Assembly: GCF_905220975.1 (NCBI RefSeq)
Contig: NZ_CAJNBK010000004.1
Location: forward strand, 1-64,000
Direction: 5' to 3'
From: Paraburkholderia haematera
GTDB taxonomy: Bacteria; Pseudomonadota; Gammaproteobacteria; Burkholderiales; Burkholderiaceae
Length of the DNA: 64,000 nt
Positions 51,840-60,376 of this stretch are shown here, piece by piece. A program made the position numbers and the translations under genes. The stretch's first letter is position 1. Every line of letters starts with the position of its first letter. The notes beneath the pieces are model-generated. The model worked only from the letters and a program-made list of their open reading frames with translations, was not told where the DNA came from and searched no databases.

Positions 51840-52361
51840 ATGAAGGTCATCTCTCACCTCGACAAGGTGCGACGCCTGGCGGTGCTTCGAGAGCACCTCG
51901 ACCCGTTAGCCGACTTCGAATTGTGGTTCTGGACCACGCTGACCGCCAGTATCAACGTGTTCAACGCGGCGCTTCATCTCGCAGGTCTGACGCGTGACGA
52001 TCCGGTGTTCTCGACTATTCCCGGCGTGCACGTTGTGAAGCAACCAGATGGCAGCTACGCGCGCAAGTTGCGTGGGCTCGGCGATGTGAGCCATGTCGGT
52101 TGGCCGGAAATCGAGGGAGACGTACCTCAGACCATTCGGCAGCTCGAATACGCGTTGCATACCATCGAGCATCATCGGGATCCATGCATTCGCGGAGATC
52201 GCGTTCCAAACCAGGTCATCGTCGACGAATGTGAGCAAGCGTTTTCACAAGTCATGTACACATTCGACCAGGCGTTGAAGAGTGCCGAGTATGAAAACCG
52301 AGAATCATCGGCTCAAAGCCGAGAACATCGAGACGTCGCTGAGGTTCCTCGGCGAAGATGA
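51840..52361 (+). CDS. Protein of unknown function
   Basis: This is a 173-residue soluble protein; GGAGGATCC precedes the ATG. It has a helical N-terminus (KVRRLAVLREHLDPLADFEL, then WFWTTLTASINVFNAALHLA) with scattered histidines, and the helical segment QTIRQLEYALHTIEHHRDPC. The Arg-rich last 20 residues overlap the next gene and may be less constrained. No family is recognised. The next gene encodes another helical protein that resembles it in general character (ALHRRG, DEDI), so the two could be a pair. It is located between the porin/BON genes and the dioxygenase. Confidence 0.6.
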   Translation: MKVISHLDKVRRLAVLREHLDPLADFELWFWTTLTASINVFNAALHLAGLTRDDPVFSTIPGVHVVKQPDGSYARKLRGLGDVSHVGWPEIEGDVPQTIRQLEYALHTIEHHRDPCIRGDRVPNQVIVDECEQAFSQVMYTFDQALKSAEYENRESSAQSREHRDVAEVPRRR

Positions 52362-52656
52362 CTGGGAAATGAAAATTGAGGCAGCGATGCTGGCCGGCAC
52401 ACACTGGGCGAACTACGCGCTGCATCGCCGCGGCGTCACTTCAGACAGTGAGGACATCCTCCACAACTCGATGCTGGTCGTTTGCATGCTGCGTAAGTAT
52501 TCCCTTGCGGAAGGCGAACTGCTTGGTGCGCTGACCGAAATCGAGGAGCTTCGCCCTCTTTATGTTCGGGGAGACTTGCCAGACGGCTCTCGCGCCGCAG
52601 CGCGGGCGCTGGAATTGCTTCGGTTGATCAGCGCGCTCGCCAGGCGCGCGCCATGA
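52291..52656 (+). CDS. Small helical protein of unknown function (HEPN-like character)
   Basis: A 121-residue frame from the ATG at 52291 overlaps the end of the upstream gene by about 70 bp in another frame. The sequence WEMKIEAAMLAGTHWANYAL and HRRGVTSDSEDILHNS is helical, with the feel of a HEPN or four-helix protein, but no RxxxxH nuclease motif is evident. An in-frame GTG at 52282 is the alternative start. The overlap suggests translational coupling with the gene before. The function is unknown; the family guess is weak. Confidence 0.55.
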   Translation: MKTENHRLKAENIETSLRFLGEDDWEMKIEAAMLAGTHWANYALHRRGVTSDSEDILHNSMLVVCMLRKYSLAEGELLGALTEIEELRPLYVRGDLPDGSRAAARALELLRLISALARRAP

Positions 52657-53005
52657 CCACGTCAGCGGGAAGCGTCGCGATGATTCATCCGACTATTCAA
52701 GCTTCAGCTACGCGATCAAATTAGTGCTCGCGCGCTACCGAAAGCCCGAGCGGCGGCATCGATAATTTGCGATCAAGAAGGCCTGCGGCGGGCGCGGCAC
52801 ACGGCTAGTCATACCTGCCATCGTATTTCGCGGCCAACCAGGATTGGAGAAAGAAAGATTAATGTCGACATAAATACGGTGATCTGCTATCTTGTTTGAC
52901 AGATGCAGGGGAGACCATATTTCACGGTTTCGTAAAGCTGCGGCGCCACGCGGCGACGGTGGGGGAGTTGGTGACACGCCTGCCAGATACAAGGAGATAT
53001 CACTC
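52657..53005 (+). promoter_or_regulatory. Promoter region of the dioxygenase gene
   Basis: This 349-bp gap has no gene. It holds one GntR operator candidate (52857-52875), and ends with AAGGAGATAT at 52991-53000, the ribosome-binding site of the dioxygenase gene. Confidence 0.6.
52857..52875 (+). promoter_or_regulatory. GntR operator candidate C (dioxygenase gene)
   Basis: GATTAATGTCGACATAAAT has the core TGTCGACA at 52863-52870 and flanks nearly the same as candidate B. It lies 136 bp upstream of the dioxygenase start. Confidence 0.65.
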
Positions 53006-53851
53006 ATGATTAAAGTAGAGCGACTGACCGCTTGCATTGGTGCCGAGGTGTCCGGTGTGAGCCTGGGGGATGCGTCCCGAGATGCATCGCTGTTCGCAGA
53101 AATCAAGGCTCTGTTGCTTAAGCACCGAGTCCTCTTTTTTCGAGATCAAGATATCTCTCGGAAAGAGCATGTCGCCTTTGCGAGCCGTTTTGGGAAATTG
53201 GAAGAACATCCGGTTGCGGAGAGCGATCCGGAAAACCCGGGCCTTGTGCAGATCTATCGATCGGAACAAAAGAATCCTTACGAAAACAACTATCACAGTG
53301 ACGGACTTTGGCGGACGAACCCATCGATGGGCGCCGTGCTGCGCTGCGTCGAGTGCCCAGAGGTTGGGGGTGACACCATCTGGGTCAACATGGTAGAGGC
53401 CTATAAGCAACTACCAGAAGACATCAAGAAGCGCATCGAGGGATTGAGAGCAAAAAGCAGCATTGAGCACTCGTTCGGTGCGGCAATGGATCCGGAGGCC
53501 CGAAGAAAACTGGCGGCGCAGAATCCGGAGGTGGAACACCCCGTCGTGCGGACGCACCCAGAGACGGGCGAAAAGATTCTCTACGTCAGCAGCTTCACGA
53601 CGCATTTCGCCAACTACCACACAGCTGAGAATGTGCGTTACGGTTTGGACAAGACGCCAGGTGCGAGCCTTCTGCTGAGTTATCTGCAGAGCCAGGCATC
53701 GATCCCTGAGTATCAGGTTCGCTTCCGGTGGAAACCGAACAGCATTGCAATCTGGGACAACCGGCCAACGCAGCACTACGCGGTAATGGATTATTGGCCT
53801 GCTCCGCGCAAGATGGAGCGAGCCGGAATCGAAGGCGATAAACCATACTGA
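53006..53851 (+). CDS. TauD/TfdA-family 2-oxoglutarate-dependent dioxygenase
   Basis: This 281-residue Fe(II)/2-oxoglutarate enzyme hydroxylates a substrate, often to release sulfite, an ether side chain or an amine. The iron ligands are H97 and D99 (YHSDG) and H257 (RPTQHYAV), with a late arginine in WPAPRKMERAG for 2-oxoglutarate. I chose the ATG at 53006 after AAGGAG; the frame is open to 52892. It stands between two copies of the operator motif and before the gntR gene. Whether it is a taurine, alkylsulfate or aryloxyacetate enzyme cannot be told; the neighbouring CoA-transferase and MFS point to a carboxylic acid. Confidence 0.87.
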   Translation: MIKVERLTACIGAEVSGVSLGDASRDASLFAEIKALLLKHRVLFFRDQDISRKEHVAFASRFGKLEEHPVAESDPENPGLVQIYRSEQKNPYENNYHSDGLWRTNPSMGAVLRCVECPEVGGDTIWVNMVEAYKQLPEDIKKRIEGLRAKSSIEHSFGAAMDPEARRKLAAQNPEVEHPVVRTHPETGEKILYVSSFTTHFANYHTAENVRYGLDKTPGASLLLSYLQSQASIPEYQVRFRWKPNSIAIWDNRPTQHYAVMDYWPAPRKMERAGIEGDKPY

Positions 53852-53910
53852 CAGTTTGCTTGTCCTCGCGAGGTTTGAGGTGTTCGGGCTCCGGACGGCG
53901 GCCGGGGAGT

Positions 53911-53929
53911 TTTTGTCGACATTAGAATG
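53911..53929 (+). promoter_or_regulatory. GntR operator candidate D (gntR promoter)
   Basis: TTTTGTCGACATTAGAATG has its core at 53914-53921 and is the same motif in inverted orientation. It lies 67 bp upstream of the gntR start, fitting autoregulation. Confidence 0.62.
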
Positions 53930-53987
53930 CTGGAGACTATAATGATCAAAAGATTAAATTCGACGAAAATGGATTCCGCTATACGCC

Positions 53988-54848
53988 ATGGCCCGAAATA
54001 AAACGCAAAACCTCCCCGATCTTTCCGCGCTCCTTACGCCCAAGAATTCACTGATGCTGGCCGTCGAGCGGGCGGTGCTGCGCGGGCAGGACTGGGCGTA
54101 TGCCTCGGTGCCGATTGCCGAGCAGATCGCTGCCCGGCTGGCGGGGGTCATTACGCTTGACCTGATGAAGTCGGGGCAACGCTTGCTGGAGAAAGATATC
54201 AGCGAGGTGCTGCACGTCAGCCGCGCTCCGGTGCGCGAAGCAATGCGTATACTGGAGCGGGACCGCCTGGTTGAGTTTCAGGCAAGGCGCGGGGCGATCG
54301 TTACGGCGCCCGACGAGAATGAGCTTCGGGACATTTTTCGCGTGCGCAGCGTGCTTTACGTCACGATGTTGGAGCAGGTGGTGCGTGAAAGCCCGGCTGA
54401 GTTCGAGGCATTACTGACCGCGCATATGCCTAAGCTAACCAAGGCGGCCGAGGAGTCGGTAGACGCCTATGCCGTGGAAAGCTTCCTCCTGAATTTCAAT
54501 ACGGTCGATCTGTGCCGCAACCGGCTTCTGGTCGATGTCCTGCACTCCATCTCATTGCGAACCCTGCGGTATGTCCGGCTAGGATTTGTGGCTAAGCCTC
54601 AATCGGTTCGCACATCTTTAAAATTCTGGCACGCGTTGCACAAGGCTGCGATCAAGCAGGACAACGAACTACTGCTTTCACTTGCGGCCTCGCGCCTGGA
54701 CGATGCGAGAGATGCTGCCGTTCGCGCAATCGCTGAAAAACCGGCAGACAGTCGGCGTGCACGTGCCCCAAAGGCGGCGCAGCCCGAAGTAGCGGTGGCC
54801 TCCAAAAAGCGAGTCGCTCCCCGCGTGCTTAGGACGGTTGAATCCTGA
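53988..54848 (+). CDS. GntR-family regulator with FCD ligand domain
   Basis: This is a 286-residue regulator. A 45-residue N-terminal extension is followed by a winged helix (about 45-110, DISEVLHVSRAPVREAMRIL, then LVEFQARRGAIVTAP) and an FCD effector domain (about 120-250) with helical repeats and histidines such as FWHALHKAAI. The last 35 residues are basic and unstructured. FCD regulators mostly respond to carboxylic acids and bind short palindromes of GT-Nx-AC type; the repeated TGTCGACA fits that pattern and occurs before this gene. It is thus the likely controller of the dioxygenase, MFS and possibly porin genes. Confidence 0.88.
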   Translation: MARNKTQNLPDLSALLTPKNSLMLAVERAVLRGQDWAYASVPIAEQIAARLAGVITLDLMKSGQRLLEKDISEVLHVSRAPVREAMRILERDRLVEFQARRGAIVTAPDENELRDIFRVRSVLYVTMLEQVVRESPAEFEALLTAHMPKLTKAAEESVDAYAVESFLLNFNTVDLCRNRLLVDVLHSISLRTLRYVRLGFVAKPQSVRTSLKFWHALHKAAIKQDNELLLSLAASRLDDARDAAVRAIAEKPADSRRARAPKAAQPEVAVASKKRVAPRVLRTVES

Positions 54849-55037
54849 TTGCCCGGCGGTCCATCTTTTGGAACGCCGCGTCGAGTTTTCCACTGACGGC
54901 GGCCCATCTATCGTGGCCGCGATGTCGCACGAATTGATTGGCACGTTCCCTACATAGTAGGGACGAGTTGTGATGTCATGTCGTCGGAATCGACTTCGTT
55001 TCCCGCTCATCCATCCTCTCCTCGACGCTGGGTACGC

Positions 55038-55271
55038 TCACCCAGGAGCAGACACCGCATGCCTGCACCTCCGGCTGTTTGCTACGCACCGGTGCGGGGA
55101 TCTCGCGCCCGAGTCGTCCACCTGCTGGTTGGCGCGTAGCGGACAATAGTCGTTCTTCTTCAGCGATTCGATGAACAGCATCAGATCGCACGTGACATAC
55201 CAGACGTCCATCGAAACCCGACGAAACGGCCAGCGTTGACAATGAACCAGGTTGGTCAGCATGTCGCGCAC
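55038..55271 (-). pseudogene. IS4-type DDE transposase fragment
   Basis: The frame reads MRDMLTNLVHCQRWPFRRVS, MDVWYVTCDLMLFIESLKKN, then DYCPLRANQQVDDSG. The pattern VWY-x4-DLMLFIE-x-L-x-K-x-YCPLKxNR-x-VDDSG is that of IS4-like transposases after the first catalytic Asp. Both ends are missing (start of the gene and the glutamate region), and no terminal repeats are seen. It is a decayed insertion fragment, which may explain the large distance between gntR and the MFS gene. Confidence 0.6.
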
Positions 55272-55387
55272 GTGATCCCGTTTCGTCGTGCCCTCAGTAT
55301 TGCGAACCTTAGCTTCGCTTCCGGTTTACGCCGCTTCGCAACAATTCGTCTCTGCGCTCAGGCGTGACGTTTCGCGTGCGTATAATA

Positions 55388-55407
55388 ATTAATGTCGCCA
55401 AAAATAA
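55388..55407 (+). promoter_or_regulatory. GntR operator candidate E (MFS gene)
   Basis: ATTAATGTCGCCAAAAATAA differs from the others by one core base (TGTCGCCA at 55393-55400). It lies about 280 bp upstream of the MFS gene. Confidence 0.5.
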
Positions 55408-55677
55408 TTATCGTGCTATCCTGAAATAAGTGTCCACCGTCTGGAGCTTTGCGGCGCAAGGGAGGCTTTGACGCGACACTTATCATCAAGATGCTTGAAA
55501 TAAGCGTCGAAATCCAAAGCGCGCACGGCGACACAAAGAAAGCGTCCGGCGATGCTGAGGGCGAGCGGGAACTACTGCTCGCCTTGGTGTAAAGGCCCTG
55601 CGTCACAAGGGGCAGACGACACCGCGCGGCACGATTCAACATGATTTCGTGAATCATTAGAGGAGACAGAATTGAAC

Positions 55678-56967
55678 ATGAATACGAGTAACGCAATGCC
55701 GGTCGGTTCGGCGGCGGCTACTAGTGGTGCCCGAACCTACGCGTGGGTGGTATTTGGATTGATGTTTTGCCTCTTGCTGTCCGACTACATGTCGCGGCAG
55801 GCGCTCAATGCCTTGTTTCCGATCTTGAAAGTGCAGTGGCAACTGACCGATACAAAGCTCGGTTCGATTAGCGGCGTGGTGCCGTTGGCGGTCGGCGTGC
55901 TGACCCTCCCATTTTCGATAATCGCGGACCGTTGGGGACGTGTCAAAAGCATTGCACTGATGGCTGCGCTGTGGAGCGTTGCCACGCTCGGGTGCGCAAT
56001 TGCCAGCAGCTACAACGAGATGTTCATCGCGCGCATCTTCGTTGGTGTCGGCGAGGCTGCCTACGGAAGTGTTGGACTCGCAATGCTCATGAGCATCTTT
56101 CCAAAGCGTCTGCGCTCTACCATTGCCGGCGGCTTTACGTCTGCTGCTGCCTTTGGGTCCGTGCTCGGTGTTTCGCTTTCCGGCGTCGTTGCGACTCACT
56201 TTGGCTGGCGCTGGTCGATGGGTCTGATGGCGATCTTTGGTTTCGTGCTGGTGATCATTTACTTCTTCGTCGTCTCGGAAAAAAGGCTCGCGCGTGCGCA
56301 TGCGGACAATGCGAGCGGAACGCCGGTGTCCGAGCGTCTGAAACTGACGCCCCGAGCGCTTTTCTCTGGCCTGTTCCCGTCCCGTTCCGTCTTTTGTGCG
56401 TACCTCGGCAGCGCCCTGCAGATCTTCATTCAGGGCACGCTTTTTGTGTGGCTGCCCAGCTACCTGAATCGCTACTGGGACATGCCTGTCAGCAAGGCTG
56501 CGGTAGTGGCGGCCGGCCTTGTCCTTGTCAGCGGCATGGGCCAACTCCTGTGCGGCGTGATCACCGACCGGATCAGCCGGGACTCGTCGCTTAAGCGGTG
56601 GAACATGGCCATTGGTTATTGCCTCGTGCTAGGCATCCTGCTGGCGGTCGCGTTCCGCCTGCCACCGGGCAATCTGCAACTCGCGCTCCTTGCACCCGCG
56701 GTGTTTTTCCTTGCCAGTTCGTTCGGCACATGTAGCGCGATTATTGCTGGGGCCACACCGCCAGCTATCCATGGCTCGGCATTTGCCACACTGACGCTGT
56801 TCAACAATATATTGGGCCTTGCAGCGGGTCCCTTTTTTACTGGTGTGATAGCGGACGCGGTGGGTCTTCAAGGCGCGTTGCGCTTGCTTCCGCTCGCGGC
56901 AGTTCTGCCCCTCACGGTGTACCTCATTGGCCGGTGGTTTTATATCGCGGAAGCGCGACGCGGCTGA
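55678..56967 (+). CDS. MFS transporter, probably for an organic acid
   Basis: This is a 429-residue protein with twelve predicted membrane segments. The MFS signature between helices 2 and 3 is IIADRWGRVKSIALMAALWS, and the second-half motif is GVITDRISRDSSLKRWN. It resembles ACS/spinster-type members that import aromatic or aliphatic acids. AGGAG is six bases before a TTG at 55672 and twelve before the ATG at 55678, so the first two codons are uncertain. It is the likely importer for the substrate of the dioxygenase and CoA-transferase. Confidence 0.87.
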   Translation: MNTSNAMPVGSAAATSGARTYAWVVFGLMFCLLLSDYMSRQALNALFPILKVQWQLTDTKLGSISGVVPLAVGVLTLPFSIIADRWGRVKSIALMAALWSVATLGCAIASSYNEMFIARIFVGVGEAAYGSVGLAMLMSIFPKRLRSTIAGGFTSAAAFGSVLGVSLSGVVATHFGWRWSMGLMAIFGFVLVIIYFFVVSEKRLARAHADNASGTPVSERLKLTPRALFSGLFPSRSVFCAYLGSALQIFIQGTLFVWLPSYLNRYWDMPVSKAAVVAAGLVLVSGMGQLLCGVITDRISRDSSLKRWNMAIGYCLVLGILLAVAFRLPPGNLQLALLAPAVFFLASSFGTCSAIIAGATPPAIHGSAFATLTLFNNILGLAAGPFFTGVIADAVGLQGALRLLPLAAVLPLTVYLIGRWFYIAEARRG

Positions 56968-57100
56968 GCGTGCTGCCGACGTGGCGAACCTCACCGACTG
57001 GGCGTTTTCTGAAGTCCATGTTCCGGGTGGTCCGCCTTGAAGGGCCAGCTACACCGCTTACGCCGGGCGAGCCAGAAACTCCCGCAAATAAGGACTTTCC

Positions 57101-58309
57101 ATGTCAAACCTGAATCCCTCGCTGCCGCTTGCGGGCGTGCGCGTGCTCGATCTTTCCCGCGTGCTGGCGGGCCCGTGGTGCGCCATGGTGCTGGGCGACC
57201 TTGGCGCCGAAGTTATCAAGGTCGAGCACCCGAAACGTGGCGACGACACGCGCGATTGGGGCCTGCGCGTCGGATCGACCGAGACGGCCTATTTCAATAG
57301 CGTCAACCGCAACAAGCGCTCCGTGAGCCTCGATCTGCAAACCGCCGAGGGCCAGCAGATCGCGCGGGATCTGGCCCAGAAGAGCGACGTCGTGATCCAG
57401 AACTTCAAGTTCGGTGGCATGGAGAAGCTGGGTCTCGGCTATGAGCAACTGAAGCAGAGCCACGAGGGCCTGATCTACTGCTCGATTTCCGGCTACGACC
57501 GCACAGGACCGGAAGCCGCACGTCCCGGCTACGATCTGGTGGTTCAGGGCGAGGCCGGGCTGATGGCGCTCAATGGCGAGGCCAGCCAGCCCCCGTTAAA
57601 GTTCGGGATTGCCGCAGTCGACATGTTCACCGGGATGTACTCGGCCCAGGCCGTACTCGCAGCGCTTTTCGAGCGTCAACGAACCGGCAAGGGACACCAC
57701 ATCGAAATGGCGCTGTTCGATTGCGGACTGATGATCACTTCGTATTGCGGGATGGAAGCGCTGATCTCGGGCGAGGACACGCCGCGTTACGGAAACGCGC
57801 ATCCTTCAATCGTACCTTACGGTGTGTTCGATGCCGCGGACGGGCCGCTCGTCATCACGGTCGGCAACAACAACCAGTTTGCGCGCTTCTGCCGCGAGGT
57901 AATCGAACGGCCCGATCTTGCCGAGGACGATCGCTTCCAGACCAATATCGGCCGCGCCGCGAATCGGGCGGTGCTGGTGCCCGAAATCGATCGCGAGATC
58001 GGGCGGAGAGAGCGCCGTAGTCTGCTCGACCGTCTTACGCAGGCCGGCATTCCGTGCGGTGAAGTTCTCGGGCTCCACGAAGCGCTGACCTCGAAGCGCG
58101 CGCAGGATGGCGGGCTCGTGACGACGCATTCGCATCCGGAGGTTGGCAGCACGCAAGTCCTCGCTCCGCCCTGGCGCTTCGACGGCGCGCGCTTGCCGGT
58201 ACGAAGCGCGCCGCCCCGACTGGGGGAGGGCACGGACGACGTGCTCCAGACGTTGCTCGGGCTGTCCGGCGAGCAACTCTCCAGACTGAAGGCTGACGGC
58301 GTCATTTGA
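57101..58309 (+). CDS. Class III CoA-transferase (CaiB/BaiF family)
   Basis: This 402-residue enzyme moves CoA from a donor such as succinyl-CoA to a carboxylic acid. The start PLAGVRVLDLSRVLAGPWCA is typical, as are GAEVIKVEHPKRGDDTR and the catalytic aspartate, expected at D174 in AAVDMFTGMYSAQ; GxGHHIEMALFD follows. It is 133 bp after the MFS gene on the same strand. It would activate the imported acid, or the product of the dioxygenase, as a CoA ester. The substrate is not known. It ends 103 bp from the convergent phaC gene. Confidence 0.87.
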   Translation: MSNLNPSLPLAGVRVLDLSRVLAGPWCAMVLGDLGAEVIKVEHPKRGDDTRDWGLRVGSTETAYFNSVNRNKRSVSLDLQTAEGQQIARDLAQKSDVVIQNFKFGGMEKLGLGYEQLKQSHEGLIYCSISGYDRTGPEAARPGYDLVVQGEAGLMALNGEASQPPLKFGIAAVDMFTGMYSAQAVLAALFERQRTGKGHHIEMALFDCGLMITSYCGMEALISGEDTPRYGNAHPSIVPYGVFDAADGPLVITVGNNNQFARFCREVIERPDLAEDDRFQTNIGRAANRAVLVPEIDREIGRRERRSLLDRLTQAGIPCGEVLGLHEALTSKRAQDGGLVTTHSHPEVGSTQVLAPPWRFDGARLPVRSAPPRLGEGTDDVLQTLLGLSGEQLSRLKADGVI

Positions 58310-58411
58310 CGTCGCGCGCGGACGCAGCACTACGCCCCTGACTCTGGAGGCGCTGTCGATCGTCATCGAGAACGCGCGCGCAGCGGCGCTCGGCCTAAAG
58401 ACCTTTGCCGG

Positions 58412-60133
58412 TCACACGCCCATCACTTCCGGCGGATGCCTCGCGACGTAGCGCCCCGGCGCTGGCTCGATCGGCTTGTATTTCGTATTGCCCGCCCGCT
58501 TAGGCGCTTTGATCTGTTTGCCCGCATGCGGTTTCAGCCAGTTCATCCAGTGCGTCCACCAGCTTCCCGGCTGCGACTTCGCCGTCGCAAGCCATGCCTC
58601 TGGGTCATCGCCGAGCGAGCCGTCGGTCCAGAAGCTGCGCTTGTTCTTCGATGCCGGATTGATGACGCCCGCGATATGTCCGCTCGCGCCAAGCACGAAT
58701 TGCGTCTCGCCGCCCACCAGTTGCGTCGAGCGATACGCGCCCCGCCACGGCACGATGTGATCTTCCTGTGTGCCGAAGATATAGCTCGGCATGTCGATCT
58801 GTCCGAGGTCCACCGGCGTGCCGCACATCGAGAGCCGCCCAGCCTTGCACAGGTTGTTTTCCAGGTACATGTTGCGCAGATACCAGGCGTACATCGGCCC
58901 CGGGAGGTTGGTGCCGTCGGCATTCCAGTACAGCAGGTCGAACGCTTGCGGCGCACCGCCCTTCAGGTAGTTGTTGACGACATACGGCCAGATGAGATCG
59001 TTGGCGCGCAGGGTCTGAAAGACAAAGCCGAGTTCGCCACCTGAGTAAATGCCGCCGCGTCCGATGGTCTGCTCGCGCTGTGACACGCCCTGTTCGTCAA
59101 TGAACACGCCGAGATCGCCTGGATCGCTGAAATCGAGCATGGTCGTAAGCAGCGTGAGGCTTTCCACCGGATCGTCGCCGCGCGCGCGCAGCACCGCGAG
59201 CGCCGACGACAGGATCGTGCCGCCCACGCACCAGCCGACCGCATTGATCTTGTCAGCGCCGCTGATCGCGCGCCCGACCTCGATCGCCTTGATCGCGCCC
59301 TTTTCGACGTAGTCGTCCCAGGTGATGTGGCCCAGATCCGCGTCAGGGTTGCGCCACGACACGAGGAACACCGTCTGCCCCTGTTCGCACGCGAAACGCA
59401 CAAACGAGTTCTCCGGCTGGAGGTCGAGGATGTAGAACTTGTTGATGCAGGGCGGCACGATCACGAGCGGCCGCTCGGCGACCTCGTCGGTGAGCGGTGC
59501 GTACTGGATCAGCTGGAACAGTTCGTTCTCAAACACCACCGAGCCTTTTGACACGGCCACGTTGCGGCCTACTTCGAAGGCCGTTTCATCGGTGATCGAG
59601 ATCCGGCCGCGCTTCAGGTCTTCGAGCAGATTGGCGAAACCGGCACGCACGCTCTCGCCCTGCGTCTCAAGCGCGGTTTTCATCGCGTCGGGGTTGGTGG
59701 CGGCGAAGTTGGCTGGGCTCATCGAATCGATGAACTGGCGCGCGTAGAAACGCAGCTTGTGCTTTTCCTTCTCACCGAGGCCCGCCGCTTCGACCATGTC
59801 GTTGAGCAGGCGCGAGTTGAGCAGGTATGTCTGTTTTAGAAGGCTGTACCAGGCATTGTTGTTCCAGGCCTCGGCGCTGAATCGCCGGTCGCCGCGCTCG
59901 GGCTGGACGGTCGGCTCGAGGGTTTTTCCGGTAGCGCTTGCGACCATGCCCATGTACAAGGCCATCTGCTGCTGCCAGTAATGGGCTTGCGCCTGGGCCA
60001 ATGCCAACACCGGTGTGCTTCCTGCGCTGGCGGGTGCATCACCGCTCATGCCGGTGAAGGCGTGCAGCAGGCTCTGCCCGGATTTGAAGAAACCCTGGAC
60101 GAACTCGTCCGGCATATTGAACGGGGCAGCCAT
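58412..60133 (-). CDS. phaC: Class I poly(3-hydroxyalkanoate) synthase
   Basis: The 573-residue PHA synthase polymerises 3-hydroxyacyl-CoA into storage granules. The lipase-like box GWCVGG has the nucleophile C302; D458 (TQEDHIVPW) and H486 (ASGHIAGV) complete the triad with the spacing known from Cupriavidus PhaC (C319, D480, H508). The N-terminal domain (YWQQQMALYMGMVASATGKT) and length are of class I. CAGGAGATAGC precedes the ATG. No phaA, phaB or phaR is next to it, so this is a solitary, perhaps additional, synthase. Confidence 0.93.
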   Translation of the reverse strand: MAAPFNMPDEFVQGFFKSGQSLLHAFTGMSGDAPASAGSTPVLALAQAQAHYWQQQMALYMGMVASATGKTLEPTVQPERGDRRFSAEAWNNNAWYSLLKQTYLLNSRLLNDMVEAAGLGEKEKHKLRFYARQFIDSMSPANFAATNPDAMKTALETQGESVRAGFANLLEDLKRGRISITDETAFEVGRNVAVSKGSVVFENELFQLIQYAPLTDEVAERPLVIVPPCINKFYILDLQPENSFVRFACEQGQTVFLVSWRNPDADLGHITWDDYVEKGAIKAIEVGRAISGADKINAVGWCVGGTILSSALAVLRARGDDPVESLTLLTTMLDFSDPGDLGVFIDEQGVSQREQTIGRGGIYSGGELGFVFQTLRANDLIWPYVVNNYLKGGAPQAFDLLYWNADGTNLPGPMYAWYLRNMYLENNLCKAGRLSMCGTPVDLGQIDMPSYIFGTQEDHIVPWRGAYRSTQLVGGETQFVLGASGHIAGVINPASKNKRSFWTDGSLGDDPEAWLATAKSQPGSWWTHWMNWLKPHAGKQIKAPKRAGNTKYKPIEPAPGRYVARHPPEVMGV

Positions 60134-60376
60134 GCTATCTCCTGAGTTCCGTCGTCAGCATCGCTTAACTCCCTCCTTGCGGCGAGAGTCCCGGCTGACG
60201 AGCTTCTGAATTGAATGGGTCAAGCCTCAGATTCCTGTGCCGGCTCAATATACCGCAGCTTGAGTTGCAGTATGCACCGTGTGCACTGACCGCGATCCAA
60301 AGTCATACGCATGGGGCACGGCATGCACAGGCGTGCCCCTTCGATCTCCAATGCAGAAGGTCGCCCGGCCGTGTGC

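Larger units (their letters stand above)
54849..55671. other. Gene-poor stretch with a transposase remnant
   Basis: This 823-bp gap between gntR and the MFS gene holds a minus-strand IS4-type transposase fragment (55038-55271), an AT-rich stretch with GntR operator candidate E at 55388-55407, and, after that, about 220 bases in which I see no gene. Confidence 0.6.
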
